This document shows positions 8,732-18,016 of a DNA stretch of 64,000 nucleotides, one piece after another. The stretch is taken from assembly GCF_030248535.1 (NCBI RefSeq), contig NZ_JAHGAJ010000002.1, positions 62,001-126,000 of the forward strand, in the 5' to 3' direction. The notes beneath the pieces are model-generated. The model saw only the letters and a program-made list of their open reading frames with translations, did not search any database and was not told the DNA's origin. Every line of letters begins with the position of its first letter. Within the stretch, counting starts at the first letter, position 1. This stretch comes from Vibrio sp. D404a. GTDB lineage: Bacteria > Pseudomonadota > Gammaproteobacteria > Enterobacterales > Vibrionaceae. The position numbers and the translations under genes are program-made.

Positions 8732-9589
8732 TTATTTGACCCAGTATACCTCGTTGTGACGTATCATGGCTTGTAAATCAGTCACATAGTCGGCACCACG
8801 TTCAGAATATTTCAATAAACCTTGGGTCAATTTGGTCGCTGCGTCATAAGTCAGGAGATCTTCACCCTGCTCTTCAAGTTGTGCGCGTATACCACGCAGG
8901 TCTTGATAGGCTTTGTTGCGGTTCAAGTTCATAAAGTAACGGTGAACAGATTCTTGGCTTGAGGAGAACTTAGCGACTTCGTGAGTGCTGCCTTCGTTAC
9001 GTTGTAATGGAACAAGACCACAACCCTTGCTGTAACACCAGTGGCCAAAGTAGTTATTAGCCTCGGTTGCAAAACGAGACGTGCCCCATGCTGATTCGTT
9101 CGCAGCTTGAGTCAAAACTAACGCCTCTGGTAATACGTTCACACGGCTCAACATCTCGTCTAACCAAGCTTCATCAATTCCCGTTGTAGGCAATGGCAAG
9201 CTGTATAACTTAGCCAGTCGCTTTGCATACGATTTATCTTCTGAATCCGCTGCTGTAATGCCCTTGTCCGACAGTTTTTCCAAGAAAGCACGCTCCTTTG
9301 ATATACGGCGGTTTTCAAGGTTAATGCTTGGGCGCAGATAATCGAAGAACGCTTTTTTCTTGGCATTGGTATCTTCGATTGCTGCGAAATTGGGCTTGCC
9401 TGATGGCATATCCAATTTAGGTATGACATTGGCGCTCTTTAGTTCTGACTTCTCAACAGAAGCCTTCCTACGTTCCTCTTCTTCATTATAAAGATAAGGA
9501 CCGACTAAAGAGACCGAACCCACAAGTGCTAAAGCGGTAACCTTTAGCGCAAGTGAACGACTTTTTTGTGAAGAATCTGAATTATGCAT
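8732..9589 (-). CDS. Bax-like glucosaminidase (peptidoglycan hydrolase)
   Basis: A 285-residue protein with an N-terminal membrane anchor (about 14-35) and a C-terminal glucosaminidase domain. The sequence VLTQAANESAWGTSRFA contains the conserved glutamate (ANES) of GH73/Bax family enzymes, and NNYFGHWCYSKGCG is also characteristic. It probably cleaves peptidoglycan in the periplasm. The start ATG 9589 overlaps the stop of the upstream membrane-protein gene as ATGCATAA, so the two are coupled; a start further upstream would increase the overlap. E. coli Bax is the nearest named relative. Confidence 0.88.
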   Translation of the reverse strand: MHNSDSSQKSRSLALKVTALALVGSVSLVGPYLYNEEEERRKASVEKSELKSANVIPKLDMPSGKPNFAAIEDTNAKKKAFFDYLRPSINLENRRISKERAFLEKLSDKGITAADSEDKSYAKRLAKLYSLPLPTTGIDEAWLDEMLSRVNVLPEALVLTQAANESAWGTSRFATEANNYFGHWCYSKGCGLVPLQRNEGSTHEVAKFSSSQESVHRYFMNLNRNKAYQDLRGIRAQLEEQGEDLLTYDAATKLTQGLLKYSERGADYVTDLQAMIRHNEVYWVK

Positions 9590-10388
9590 CAAAAACCTGC
9601 GAATCGTTGTTGCCGTTGTCGTCATCGCTCTTAGGTCTGTCAGACGCGATTAACTTCAGTTTGATGCCAAACATTTCACGATAAAGGATGCCTTTCACGT
9701 GGAAGAAGAATGGCAATACGAAGATCAAACCGATGCCGTACATCATTGCCGCAACGATGAACATCAACATAACCAGTAGGTAAATAGAAGCAACGGTAAA
9801 GATCTTTTTGTTCACGGCACGTAGTGAAAGCAGCAGCGACTGCATTGGCGGCACTTTCTTATCGCAGATCAGCAAGATTGAATGACTGAATGCAAGAGAG
9901 AAGTAAATAGATAAGAAAGGCAGAATCATCCCCGCGATGCCTTGTAGCATTAAGCTAAACAGCGTTGCCAAGATAACAGGAACAGTAAATTGCAAACCTT
10001 TACCAATGTGGCGCAACTTAGTGTGCAAGCCTGCAGCGTGGCTCATTGCCATCAAGCTGATACCCGCATAAACCGGTGCGCTGATCACTTCATAACTAAA
10101 ATTAGCGATAAAAATCGACTCAACGATTTGTGGTGTGAAGGCTTCTGGGTCGATGACTGCATCAAGGATAATGCCTGGGTCACCGAGTTGTAATTTGAGT
10201 GCGATATAAAAGATAGCGAGCTGAACAAACAGCAAAGCAATAATAGCCGGCGAAAAATTTAAGAAGTGACTAATTGTATGCTTCCACGCTTCTTGGAAAA
10301 CAGTGGTCGCTTTGAGTTCGTAATCGCCAGAAAGTGCTCTGTCGATACTGCCGCCTAAATTAAAGTCTTTTTCGATGTCATTATTCAT
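9582..10388 (-). CDS. polytopic membrane protein of unknown function
   Basis: A 268-residue protein beginning MNNDIEKDFNLGGSIDRAL, with five or six hydrophobic helices between residues 45 and 230 and a charged, Asp/Asn-rich C-terminal tail. I do not recognise a catalytic motif; the layout resembles proteobacterial integral membrane proteins of unknown function. Start ATG 10388 is preceded by AGGT and avoids a 12-codon extension lacking a ribosome site. The gene overlaps the Bax-like hydrolase by 8 bp, which suggests that the two act together at the envelope, but this is inference. Confidence 0.7.
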   Translation of the reverse strand: MNNDIEKDFNLGGSIDRALSGDYELKATTVFQEAWKHTISHFLNFSPAIIALLFVQLAIFYIALKLQLGDPGIILDAVIDPEAFTPQIVESIFIANFSYEVISAPVYAGISLMAMSHAAGLHTKLRHIGKGLQFTVPVILATLFSLMLQGIAGMILPFLSIYFSLAFSHSILLICDKKVPPMQSLLLSLRAVNKKIFTVASIYLLVMLMFIVAAMMYGIGLIFVLPFFFHVKGILYREMFGIKLKLIASDRPKSDDDNGNNDSQVFDA

Positions 10389-10597
10389 AGTGATACCTAG
10401 GTGCGCTAGCGAATTGGAAGCCACCTAACTTATTGATAAAAATTGGCTTCATTATACTCATATGTGGAGTGCAAACTAAAACTTGATTCTGTAACAAGGC
10501 TTGCTTTTGTGCGTTAATGGTTAATAATTAAACACTTATTTATGCAGAAATGCCTCAAATAACAGTATGGTAAAGGATGTTTACTTTTACCTGCGAA

Positions 10598-10624
10598 ATT
10601 TTTTATCACTCAATGATAAAAAAT
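10598..10624. repeat. AT-rich inverted repeat upstream of potA
   Basis: Perfect 11-bp inverted repeat ATTTTTTATCA / TGATAAAAAAT with a 5-base centre (CTCAA), ending three bases before the likely -35 element of the pot operon. It could be an operator or simply a terminator-like hairpin without a GC stem. No regulator is implied by the sequence alone. The rest of 10425-10597 holds no gene. Confidence 0.6.
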
Positions 10625-10627
10625 GCT

Positions 10628-10655
10628 TTGAATTCACGATTTTGGTGATTATGAT
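10628..10655 (+). promoter_or_regulatory. sigma70-type promoter for the pot operon
   Basis: TTGAAT (10628-10633) and TATGAT (10650-10655) are separated by 16 bp, about 60 bp before the potA start. This is the best -35/-10 pair in the 293-bp space before potA. Confidence 0.55.
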
Positions 10656-10717
10656 GCGCGCCTTAAAAGTGTGTAGCAACAGGTCTTGAAAAGGACCAAG
10701 GTGGAGAAAAACAGACG

Positions 10718-11833
10718 TTGAACGCTAAAAAATCAGTAGGAAAACCAGTTGTACAGTTAACTGGTATTAGTAAAAGTTTCGATGGTAAGGAAGTCATCGG
10801 CAATCTTGATCTAAATGTCAATCACGGTGAGTTCCTCACGATCTTAGGCCCATCCGGTTGTGGTAAAACCACAGTACTAAGAATGATTGCGGGTTTTGAA
10901 ACGGCAGATAATGGTCAAATTCTATTAGCTGACCAGAATGTTACCCAAGTCCCTGCTGAACAAAGGCACGTAAACACTGTTTTCCAGAGCTACGCCCTAT
11001 TTCCACATATGACCGTCTTCGACAATGTGGCATTTGGTCTACGTATGCAGAAAGTTCCAAGCTCCGAGATTGAACCTCGTGTAATGGATGCTTTGAAAAT
11101 GGTACGCCTAGAACAGATGGCACAGCGAAAACCACACCAACTCTCTGGTGGTCAGCAACAACGTATCGCGATTGCGCGCGCCGTTGTCAACAAGCCTAAA
11201 GTTCTACTGCTGGATGAATCTCTATCTGCGCTGGATTACAAACTTCGTAAACAGATGCAAATTGAGCTTAAACAGCTACAGCGTCAACTTGGTATCACGT
11301 TCATCTTTGTAACGCATGACCAAGAAGAAGCACTATCGATGTCAGACCGTATTATCGTTATGCGAGACGGCGTTATCGAGCAAGATGGTACACCGCGCGA
11401 AATCTACGAAGAGCCTAAGAATCTGTTCGTTGCTCGCTTCATCGGTGAAATCAACGTGTTCGAAGCGACGGCTCTTTCTCGTAAAGACGATAAACGTATC
11501 GTGGCAAAGATTGAAGGTGAAGACTCTATTATCTATCACGATAAAGCGATCACTGAAGGACAGAAGCTGCAAGTTCTATTAAGACCAGAAGACCTTCGAA
11601 TCGAAGAGATCAAGGAATCTGAGCAGCGTGGCATTGTTGGCCATATTATCGAGCGTACCTACAAGGGCATGACGCTAGATTCAGTTGTAGAACTTGAATC
11701 TGGTATGCGCGTAATGGTAAGCGAATTCTTCAACGAAGATGACCCAGATGTTGATCACTCACTGGGCCAAAAAGTTGCTGTAACTTGGGTTGAGAGCTGG
11801 GAAGTGGTACTAGAAGATGAGCAAGAAGTTTAA
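10718..11833 (+). CDS. potA: spermidine/putrescine ABC transporter ATPase PotA
   Basis: The 371-residue ATPase of the polyamine importer. Walker A is GPSGCGKTT, the signature is [14 protein letters not shown] and Walker B is [12 protein letters not shown]; a C-terminal TOBE domain follows. Nearly every block matches E. coli PotA (for example [20 protein letters not shown]). The start is TTG at 10718, since no ATG or GTG lies between the GGTGGAG ribosome site and the conserved N-terminus. It overlaps potB by 17 bp, which implies coupling. The transporter brings spermidine or putrescine into the cytoplasm. Confidence 0.97.
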   Translation: MNAKKSVGKPVVQLTGISKSFDGKEVIGNLDLNVNHGEFLTILGPSGCGKTTVLRMIAGFETADNGQILLADQNVTQVPAEQRHVNTVFQSYALFPHMTVFDNVAFGLRMQKVPSSEIEPRVMDALKMVRLEQMAQRKPHQLSGGQQQRIAIARAVVNKPKVLLLDESLSALDYKLRKQMQIELKQLQRQLGITFIFVTHDQEEALSMSDRIIVMRDGVIEQDGTPREIYEEPKNLFVARFIGEINVFEATALSRKDDKRIVAKIEGEDSIIYHDKAITEGQKLQVLLRPEDLRIEEIKESEQRGIVGHIIERTYKGMTLDSVVELESGMRVMVSEFFNEDDPDVDHSLGQKVAVTWVESWEVVLEDEQEV

Positions 11834-12674
11834 TTTACAAAACGCCATTATCGCTTTAATTACTGGTTGGCTTGTTCTATTCGTGATGATTCCAAACATC
11901 ATGATCATCGGTACTAGCTTTCTAACCAGAGACGAAGCGAACCTTATCGAGATGACATTTACCCTCGATAACTACGCGCGTTTAGCTGACCCACTTTACT
12001 TTAAGGTTCTAGCACACTCGTTTTATATGGCGATTGTGGCAACCTTACTTTGTTTAGTGATTGGCTATCCATTCGCTTACATTGTGGCAAAAATGCCGGC
12101 TAAGTGGCGCCCTTTCATGCTGTTTTTGGTGATTGTTCCATTTTGGACTAACTCACTGATTCGTACTTACGGCTTGAAGATTGTGTTGGGTACTCAAGGT
12201 GTGTTGAACAAAAGCTTAATCGCACTAGAAATCATCGATAAACCTATGCGTATTATGTACACCGAGACAGCGGTAATGATCGGTCTTGTGTACATCCTTC
12301 TGCCGTTTATGATTCTTCCGCTCTACTCTGCGATTGAAAAACTGGATGATACGTACATCGAGGCGGCAAAAGACTTAGGTGCAAATAAGCTACAAACGCT
12401 ACTAAAAGTCATTCTTCCGCTAACAATGCCGGGTATTATCGGCGGCTGTTTGCTTGTGCTATTGCCAGCACTAGGTATGTTCTACATTGCTGACCTTCTA
12501 GGCGGTGCGAAGAACCTGCTGATTGGTAATGTGATTAAGAGCCAAGTACTCAACGCTCGAGATTGGCCATTTGGCGCGGCAACCAGTATTGCCCTAACCG
12601 CAGCGATGGCCGTGATGCTTTATGCCTACTACCGTGCAGGCAAGCTATTGAATAAAAAGGTGGAGCTAGACTAA
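11817..12674 (+). CDS. potB: polyamine ABC transporter permease PotB
   Basis: A 285-residue inner-membrane permease with about six helices and the cytoplasmic EAA loop ([23 protein letters not shown]) that docks on PotA. It forms the translocation channel together with PotC. It overlaps potA upstream and shares one base with the start of potC (TAATG). Length matches E. coli PotB. Confidence 0.96.
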   Translation: MSKKFNLQNAIIALITGWLVLFVMIPNIMIIGTSFLTRDEANLIEMTFTLDNYARLADPLYFKVLAHSFYMAIVATLLCLVIGYPFAYIVAKMPAKWRPFMLFLVIVPFWTNSLIRTYGLKIVLGTQGVLNKSLIALEIIDKPMRIMYTETAVMIGLVYILLPFMILPLYSAIEKLDDTYIEAAKDLGANKLQTLLKVILPLTMPGIIGGCLLVLLPALGMFYIADLLGGAKNLLIGNVIKSQVLNARDWPFGAATSIALTAAMAVMLYAYYRAGKLLNKKVELD

Positions 12675-13444
12675 TGGGTCGCACAGTTAAGTTCAGCTTT
12701 ATGACATTGGTGTATGGTTTTCTTTACCTACCCATCATCGTATTAATTGCCAACTCATTTAATGCGAACAAATTTGGTATGAAATGGGGCGGATTTACCA
12801 CTAAATGGTATGACGCACTAATAAATAATGATAGCCTTATGCAGGCAGCATGGCATTCCTTAAATGTCGCAGTATTCTCTGCAACAGCAGCCACCATTGT
12901 TGGTAGCTTAACGGCAGTTGCGCTATTCCGTTACCAGTTCAAAGGTAAAGGCGTAGTGAATACCATGCTTTTTGTTGTGATGATGTCTCCGGACATTGTG
13001 ATGGCGATATCGCTTCTGGCGCTATTCCTAGTAATGGGTGTTCAGCTTGGGTTCTTTACCCTACTCGCTGCTCACATCACCTTCTGTCTACCGTTTGTTG
13101 TGGTAACGGTCTACAGTCGATTAAATGGGTTTGATGTGAAAATGCTGGAAGCTGCAAAAGACTTGGGCGCAAGTGAATGGACGATCTTAAAGCAGATCAT
13201 TCTGCCACTCGCGAAACCGGCTGTCGCCGCAGGTTGGTTACTGAGCTTCACACTGTCCTTAGACGACGTGATCATCAGCTCTTTTGTAACTGGACCAACA
13301 TACGAAATCTTACCATTGAAGATTTACTCAATGGTGAAAGTGGGAATTTCACCCGAGGTTAATGCCCTAGCAACGGTCATGCTTGTGGTTTCTCTGATAC
13401 TGGTAGTTATATCTCAGCTGCTGGCGAGAGAGAAAATCAAGTAA
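12674..13444 (+). CDS. potC: polyamine ABC transporter permease PotC
   Basis: A 256-residue permease with six helices and the EAA loop [20 protein letters not shown]. The conserved SLDDVIISSFVTGP segment is typical of PotC and PotI. It pairs with PotB. A hairpin 19 bp after its stop lies between it and the first potD copy, which would allow differential expression of the binding proteins. Confidence 0.96.
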   Translation: MGRTVKFSFMTLVYGFLYLPIIVLIANSFNANKFGMKWGGFTTKWYDALINNDSLMQAAWHSLNVAVFSATAATIVGSLTAVALFRYQFKGKGVVNTMLFVVMMSPDIVMAISLLALFLVMGVQLGFFTLLAAHITFCLPFVVVTVYSRLNGFDVKMLEAAKDLGASEWTILKQIILPLAKPAVAAGWLLSFTLSLDDVIISSFVTGPTYEILPLKIYSMVKVGISPEVNALATVMLVVSLILVVISQLLAREKIK

Positions 13445-13462
13445 ACCTCACGTGTTATTCAT

Positions 13463-13494
13463 AAACAGAATGGTGAAATCGCCATTCTGTTTTT
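13463..13494 (+). terminator. hairpin between potC and potD1
   Basis: AAACAGAATGG (13463-13473) pairs with CCATTCTGTTT (13482-13492), with an 8-base loop and a following T run. It probably ends part of the potABC transcript; readthrough would carry on into potD. Confidence 0.85.
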
Positions 13495-13538
13495 CTATCT
13501 ACTGCCTTTAGGCAACGTTTAGTTTGGAGCTAACGTCA

Positions 13539-14573
13539 ATGAAAAAATGGGCTACTTTATTAGCTGGTAGTGCATGTGCGCTTTCTATGTTTTCTGCATC
13601 TGTAACTGCAGAAGAGAACAAAGAATTAGTGTTTATGAACTGGGGTCCTTACATCAATAGTGAGATTCTAGAACAGTTCACAAACGAAACAGGTATTAAG
13701 GTTATCTACTCTACTTACGAGTCGAACGAAACCTTATACGCAAAGCTAAAAACGCATAACAAAGGTTACGACCTAGTTGTGCCATCAACCTACTTCGTGT
13801 CTAAAATGCGCGATGAAGGTATGTTGCAAAAAATTGATAAATCTAAGTTGAGTAACTTTACTAACCTAGATACAAATTACCTAGACAAGCCGTACGATCC
13901 AAACAACGACTACTCTATCCCTCACGTTGTTGCGATTACTGGTCTAGCAGTTAACACAGATATGTACGACCCAGAAGACTTCCAAAGCTGGGCTGATTTA
14001 TGGAAGCCTGAGCTTGAAGGCCAGCTAATGATGATGGACGACACCCGTGAAGTGTTCCATATCGCGCTTCGCAAACTGGGTTACTCTGGTAACACAACAG
14101 ACGAGAAGCAGATCGACGAAGCATACGCAGAGCTACAAAAATTGATGCCAAACGTATTGGTATTTAACTCTGACAACCCGGGTGCACCATACATGTCTGG
14201 TGAAGTCGGTCTAGGTATGCTGTGGAACGGCTCTGCTGCGGCTGCACAAAATGAAGGTTTACCAATTAAACTGGTATTCCCGAAAGAAGGTGGTATTGGT
14301 TGGGTAGACAACTTTGCTATCAGCTCTGGTGCGGTGAACGTAGAAGCAGCTCATAAGATGATCGACTTCTTACTGCGCCCTGAAATCGCAGAGCAGATTT
14401 CTCGTGACACTGGCTACCTAACGGCAGTAAAAGCGTCAAACGAGAAGTTCAAAGACAGCCCTGCTCTATTCCCTTCCCAAGAAGATCTTGACCGTGTTGA
14501 ATGGCAAGCCGCTGTTGGCGACAAGACCGTAAAATACGAAGACTACTTCATGAAGTTGAAAGCGGGCCAGTAA
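13539..14573 (+). CDS. potD1: polyamine-binding periplasmic protein PotD, first copy (divergent)
   Basis: A 344-residue periplasmic binding protein with a signal peptide (MKKWATLLAGSACALSMFSA). It keeps many PotD positions, including STYESNE, VVPSTYFVSKM, MMDDTREVFHIAL, GMLWNGSA and GWVDNFAI, so it should still bind a polyamine-like ligand. It differs from E. coli PotD and the second copy at the segment after NYSIP, where HVVAITGLAVN replaces YIWGATGIGIN, and at the AAAQNEG segment. Start ATG 13539 follows GGAG by 9 bases. V. cholerae has a comparable tandem pair. Confidence 0.92.
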   Translation: MKKWATLLAGSACALSMFSASVTAEENKELVFMNWGPYINSEILEQFTNETGIKVIYSTYESNETLYAKLKTHNKGYDLVVPSTYFVSKMRDEGMLQKIDKSKLSNFTNLDTNYLDKPYDPNNDYSIPHVVAITGLAVNTDMYDPEDFQSWADLWKPELEGQLMMMDDTREVFHIALRKLGYSGNTTDEKQIDEAYAELQKLMPNVLVFNSDNPGAPYMSGEVGLGMLWNGSAAAAQNEGLPIKLVFPKEGGIGWVDNFAISSGAVNVEAAHKMIDFLLRPEIAEQISRDTGYLTAVKASNEKFKDSPALFPSQEDLDRVEWQAAVGDKTVKYEDYFMKLKAGQ

Positions 14574-14594
14574 GGTCTATAATAATTTCAATGC

Positions 14595-14622
14595 AATAGG
14601 CAGCTTAGGCTGCCTATTTTTG
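14595..14622 (+). terminator. terminator after potD1
   Basis: AATAGGCAGC (14595-14604) pairs with GCTGCCTATT (14609-14618), with a 4-base loop and a T run. It separates the two potD copies. Confidence 0.88.
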
Positions 14623-14715
14623 TATTAGACTGATATAATCCGTCGCGATTTTTATAAATCGATTCACATTGGGTCCGCAACCCAGCTTCAAATCAAACAA
14701 ATGAACGGAACAGTA

Positions 14716-15753
14716 ATGAAAAAAACACTGTATACCGGCGCATTGTGTGCTGCTACCTTACTTTCAACTCCTTCTTTCGCAGCTGACCAAGAATTGTACT
14801 TTTACAACTGGTCTGAATATATCCCTAATGAAGTACTAGAAGACTTCACTGAAGAGACTGGAATTAAAGTTATCTACTCTACCTACGAGTCTAACGAAAG
14901 CATGTACGCTAAGTTAAAAACTCAAGGTTCTGGCTACGACCTCGTTGTACCTTCTACTTACTTCGTATCTAAGATGCGTAAAGAAGGCATGCTTCAAGAG
15001 CTGGATAAATCTAAGCTGACTCACTTTGCTGATTTGGATCCTAACTACTTAGATAAGCCATTTGACCCAAGCAACAACTACTCTATCCCATACATTTGGG
15101 GTGCGACGGGTATTGGTATCAACTCAGACATGCTAGACAAGTCTTCTGTTAAGTCATGGGATGACCTATGGGATACACAGTGGGAAGGTCAGCTAATGAT
15201 GATGGACGACTCTCGTGAGGTGTTCCACATCGCACTGACGAAACTGGGTTACTCTCCAAACACAACCAACCCAGATGAAATCAAAGCGGCTTACGAAGAA
15301 CTGAAAAAGCTGATGCCAAATGTATTGGTATTCAACTCAGACTTCCCAGCTAACCCTTACCTAGCAGGTGAAGTTTCTCTAGGTATGCTATGGAACGGTT
15401 CTGCGTACATGGCTCGCCAAGAAGGTGCAACCATTGACATCATCTGGCCAGAGAAAGGCGCTATCTTCTGGATGGACAGCCTAGCAATTCCATCTGGTGC
15501 TAAGAACGTAGATGCCGCACACAAGATGATCGACTTCCTACTTCGTCCAGAAAACGCAGCAAAAATTGCGCTTGAGATTGGTTACCCAACACCAGTGAAA
15601 ACCGCTTACCCACTGCTACCAAAAGAATTCGCTGAAGACCAAAATGTTTTCCCACCACAATCTGTAATGGACAACGGTGTATGGCAAGATGAAGTTGGCG
15701 AAGCAAGCGTTGTTTATGACGAGTACTTCCAAAAATTAAAAGTAAACAACTAG
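14716..15753 (+). CDS. potD2: polyamine-binding periplasmic protein PotD, second copy (canonical)
   Basis: A 345-residue periplasmic binding protein with a signal peptide ending PSFAAD. It is the copy closer to E. coli PotD: YNWSEYIP, YIWGATGIGIN, MMDDSREVFHIAL, GMLWNGSAYMARQEG and IFWMDSLAIPSGA are all kept, including the acidic and aromatic residues that line the polyamine pocket. Start ATG 14716 follows GGAACAGTA; an ATG five codons upstream is less likely. It has its own upstream space after a terminator, so it may be expressed separately from potABC. Confidence 0.93.
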   Translation: MKKTLYTGALCAATLLSTPSFAADQELYFYNWSEYIPNEVLEDFTEETGIKVIYSTYESNESMYAKLKTQGSGYDLVVPSTYFVSKMRKEGMLQELDKSKLTHFADLDPNYLDKPFDPSNNYSIPYIWGATGIGINSDMLDKSSVKSWDDLWDTQWEGQLMMMDDSREVFHIALTKLGYSPNTTNPDEIKAAYEELKKLMPNVLVFNSDFPANPYLAGEVSLGMLWNGSAYMARQEGATIDIIWPEKGAIFWMDSLAIPSGAKNVDAAHKMIDFLLRPENAAKIALEIGYPTPVKTAYPLLPKEFAEDQNVFPPQSVMDNGVWQDEVGEASVVYDEYFQKLKVNN

Positions 15754-15772
15754 TTTATTTCTAATTGGCAAT

Positions 15773-15800
15773 GAAAGCGGCGTTAGCCGCTTTCTTTTTA
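15773..15800 (+). terminator. terminator after potD2
   Basis: GAAAGCGGC (15773-15781) pairs with GCCGCTTTC (15786-15794) around a GTTA loop, followed by TTTTTAT. Confidence 0.9.
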
Positions 15801-15848
15801 TCTAAACTTTATATAGGATTAAATAAACAATACGAAGTGCGATTTAAT

Positions 15849-16634
15849 ATGACAGCGAACCCTATATTATTGATTGTCACTCTAATGCTTCTCGGCTCTT
15901 TTGTGATGCTTGGCCTTAGCTCGGTGACAGATATTGATTCAAATTACGACCTGTTCTTTGAGACAAATACGCTGATCATTGTTATCTATGTCTATGCTGT
16001 TGCACGTAAAGCTATCCTTCCTCACAAGGTTTTACACTTCGGTGCTCTGCTTCTTATCTTCAATTTATGTTATGACGTCGCCACAGAGCTCGAGAGGCTT
16101 GATCAGTGGGCAGATCGTCATGAACTCATCGATACCTTTCTAGAAGACGGATTGTTACAGATTGCCTTTCTGCTTATCGCAATTGGTATTACGCAACTCA
16201 CCTCCTCCATCAAAGCCCAGAGCCATATTGATGAACTAACAGGTCTGTTTAATCGTAAAAAATTCGACACTATTACACTTGATGAATTTGATGTTATCTA
16301 CCTTGATCTCGATGGTCTTAAACGCGTTAACGACCTTAAGGGGCATAACGTCGGAGACTTAATGATCGTGCGTTTTTCTCAAGTGCTCCGCCAAGCGGCC
16401 GTTCAAGAAGAGTTACTGTTTCGTATCGGCGGCGATGAATTTGTGGTCGTTGCACTTAAAGGGCGTGGTAATGAATTTATAGACCAGGTCGTCAATCTGC
16501 TTCATGGTGAGAATATCCACTTCTCTTACGGTGTCGCACCTTCAACAAAAGATACATTTCAGCAGGCTTTGGTCGCATCTGACAAAGCGATGTACACAAT
16601 GAAAAAGGCCAAGCACAGCTTGAAGAGTGTTTAA
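15849..16634 (+). CDS. membrane-anchored diguanylate cyclase (GGDEF protein)
   Basis: A 261-residue protein with about four N-terminal helices (to residue 130) and one GGDEF domain. The active-site motif is intact, in FRIGGDEFVVV, and DELTGLFNRKKFD opens the domain, so it should make cyclic di-GMP. It is shorter than many GGDEF domains between the metal aspartate (YLDLDGLK) and the C-terminus, but the order is normal. No RxxD inhibitory site is obvious before GGDEF. I take ATG 15849 as the start; GTG 15837 is an alternative, and any earlier start would fall inside the potD2 terminator. Confidence 0.85.
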   Translation: MTANPILLIVTLMLLGSFVMLGLSSVTDIDSNYDLFFETNTLIIVIYVYAVARKAILPHKVLHFGALLLIFNLCYDVATELERLDQWADRHELIDTFLEDGLLQIAFLLIAIGITQLTSSIKAQSHIDELTGLFNRKKFDTITLDEFDVIYLDLDGLKRVNDLKGHNVGDLMIVRFSQVLRQAAVQEELLFRIGGDEFVVVALKGRGNEFIDQVVNLLHGENIHFSYGVAPSTKDTFQQALVASDKAMYTMKKAKHSLKSV

Positions 16635-16774
16635 TTTGCTGTAGAAGGAGCTTCGTTATAAGACAAAACACAAGTTTGTTTTTGCTCTGTAACTCGCACT
16701 TCGTGTGAACTATTGCTTGAGTCTCTGTTGGTTATGCTAGTCTTTTTTTGTTGTTGTTCAGAAGGATAAAAGAC

Positions 16775-16927
16775 GTGAAGCCGATAGATGATATTGATGA
16801 CTATGAAATTGAAACTGATCCAGAGATTCTTGCTGAGCTAGAAGAAAAACGTCAACTCGTAGACCTGATTCAAAACTACGGGATGACCAGTGAAGAAGCT
16901 ATCGCTTTCTATGCCAAAAAGCATTAA
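16775..16927 (+). CDS. 50-residue acidic protein of unknown function
   Basis: A short reading frame starts at GTG 16775 (AAGGA eight bases upstream) and reads MKPIDDIDDYEIETDPEI, ending EAIAFYAKKH. It is acidic in the first half and likely helical; the AELEEKRQLVDLIQNYGMTSEEAI part resembles small conserved Vibrio proteins, but I cannot name a family. A clean terminator follows 39 bp later and a ribosome site precedes it, so it looks like a real monocistronic gene. It is free-standing between the GGDEF gene and cobB. Confidence 0.7.
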   Translation: MKPIDDIDDYEIETDPEILAELEEKRQLVDLIQNYGMTSEEAIAFYAKKH

Positions 16928-16965
16928 CTGTATATGAGTCGTGCTGTTGAATCAGACCAAAAACA

Positions 16966-17002
16966 AACAAGGCATCACATTGAATCGTGGTGCCTTGTTT
17001 TT
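16966..17002. terminator. terminator between the 50-residue gene and cobB
   Basis: AACAAGGCATCAC (16966-16978) pairs with GTGGTGCCTTGTT (16987-16999) with one wobble, then TTTTTAT. It can serve both converging transcripts. Confidence 0.85.
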
Positions 17003-17029
17003 ATACAAACCGATAGACTATTTTTCCTT

Positions 17030-17764
17030 TCAAGCTCTTAAACTTTTAGGCTCTTCGTATAGGAGTTCTGAAACTAATTTAGGAACTTCAATGCTTGCCT
17101 TACCATAACGCTTTTCAACAAATTCGCTTTCTACAGCGCTTGGCTCTAGATTAATTTCAATCGTATGAGCGCCATGCATTTTCGCATCGTGGACAAAGCC
17201 TGCAGCTGGGTACACTACGCCAGAAGTACCGATAGAAATAAATAGATCCGCTTCTTCTAACGCTGAATAGATATCCCCCATACGTAGCGGCATTTCACCA
17301 AACCAAACAATGTGAGGCCTCATCTGAGCTGGGATTTGGCAACAATGACATAGCTCACCAGTCAGAATGTCATCTTTGTGCTCAATCACCTGATTCGATT
17401 CACTGCAACGGGCTTTTAGGAGTTCGCCGTGCATGTGTATCACATTGTCGCTACCGCCTCTCTCATGAAGATTATCGATATTCTGGGTGATGACAGTGAC
17501 TTTACCATCCAGACGCTTCTCAAGCTCACCTAGCGCTATATGGGCGGCATTGGGCTGGATATCTTCACTTTGAAGGCCTTTACGACGCTTGTTATAGAAT
17601 GCTTGTACCAAATCAGGATCGCGTTGAAAACCTTCTGGAGTCGCCACATCTTCAATCTTGTGGTTTTCCCATAATCCGTCTTGTGCACGAAAGGTCTGTA
17701 TCCCCGACTCTGCCGAGATCCCTGCACCTGTGAGAATTACAATATTTCTGTATGGGAAATTCAT
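17030..17764 (-). CDS. cobB: NAD-dependent protein deacylase, sirtuin CobB
   Basis: A 244-residue sirtuin that removes acyl groups from protein lysines using NAD. It has the NAD-binding [14 protein letters not shown], the core [12 protein letters not shown], the catalytic histidine in HMHGEL, zinc-type cysteines (AR-C-SES and CHCCQ) and VWFGEMP. The Y and R of the deacylase class ([10 protein letters not shown]) are present, suggesting desuccinylase activity as in E. coli CobB. The start ATG 17764 is preceded by AAGGACG. It converges on the 50-residue gene. Confidence 0.95.
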   Translation of the reverse strand: MNFPYRNIVILTGAGISAESGIQTFRAQDGLWENHKIEDVATPEGFQRDPDLVQAFYNKRRKGLQSEDIQPNAAHIALGELEKRLDGKVTVITQNIDNLHERGGSDNVIHMHGELLKARCSESNQVIEHKDDILTGELCHCCQIPAQMRPHIVWFGEMPLRMGDIYSALEEADLFISIGTSGVVYPAAGFVHDAKMHGAHTIEINLEPSAVESEFVEKRYGKASIEVPKLVSELLYEEPKSLRA

Positions 17765-17953
17765 ATTACGTCCTTATCAATATGTCACTTTGTAACAGCT
17801 TAGCACTGTTCAAATTTCAACAATAGTTTTAGGGATTAGACCATGGTCTTATGTGCATGTATTCATTGGTCATTTGTGAACTGGCTTGAGTTTTGGAGAG
17901 GAAAAACTGTGATGTGAGAAACAATGCGTTGATTGTTTCCTTTGAAGACAAAT

Positions 17954-17977
17954 AAAAAAGCGACCGAGGCCGCTTTT
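17954..17977 (-). terminator. terminator after amtB
   Basis: On the reverse strand AAAAGCGGCC pairs with GGTCGCTTTT with one wobble around a 3-base loop, followed by a T run. It lies 40 bp past the amtB stop. Confidence 0.8.
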
Positions 17978-18016
17978 AAGATTGGGTATCTCGAAGAAGA
18001 TGATTCTTATAAAGAC

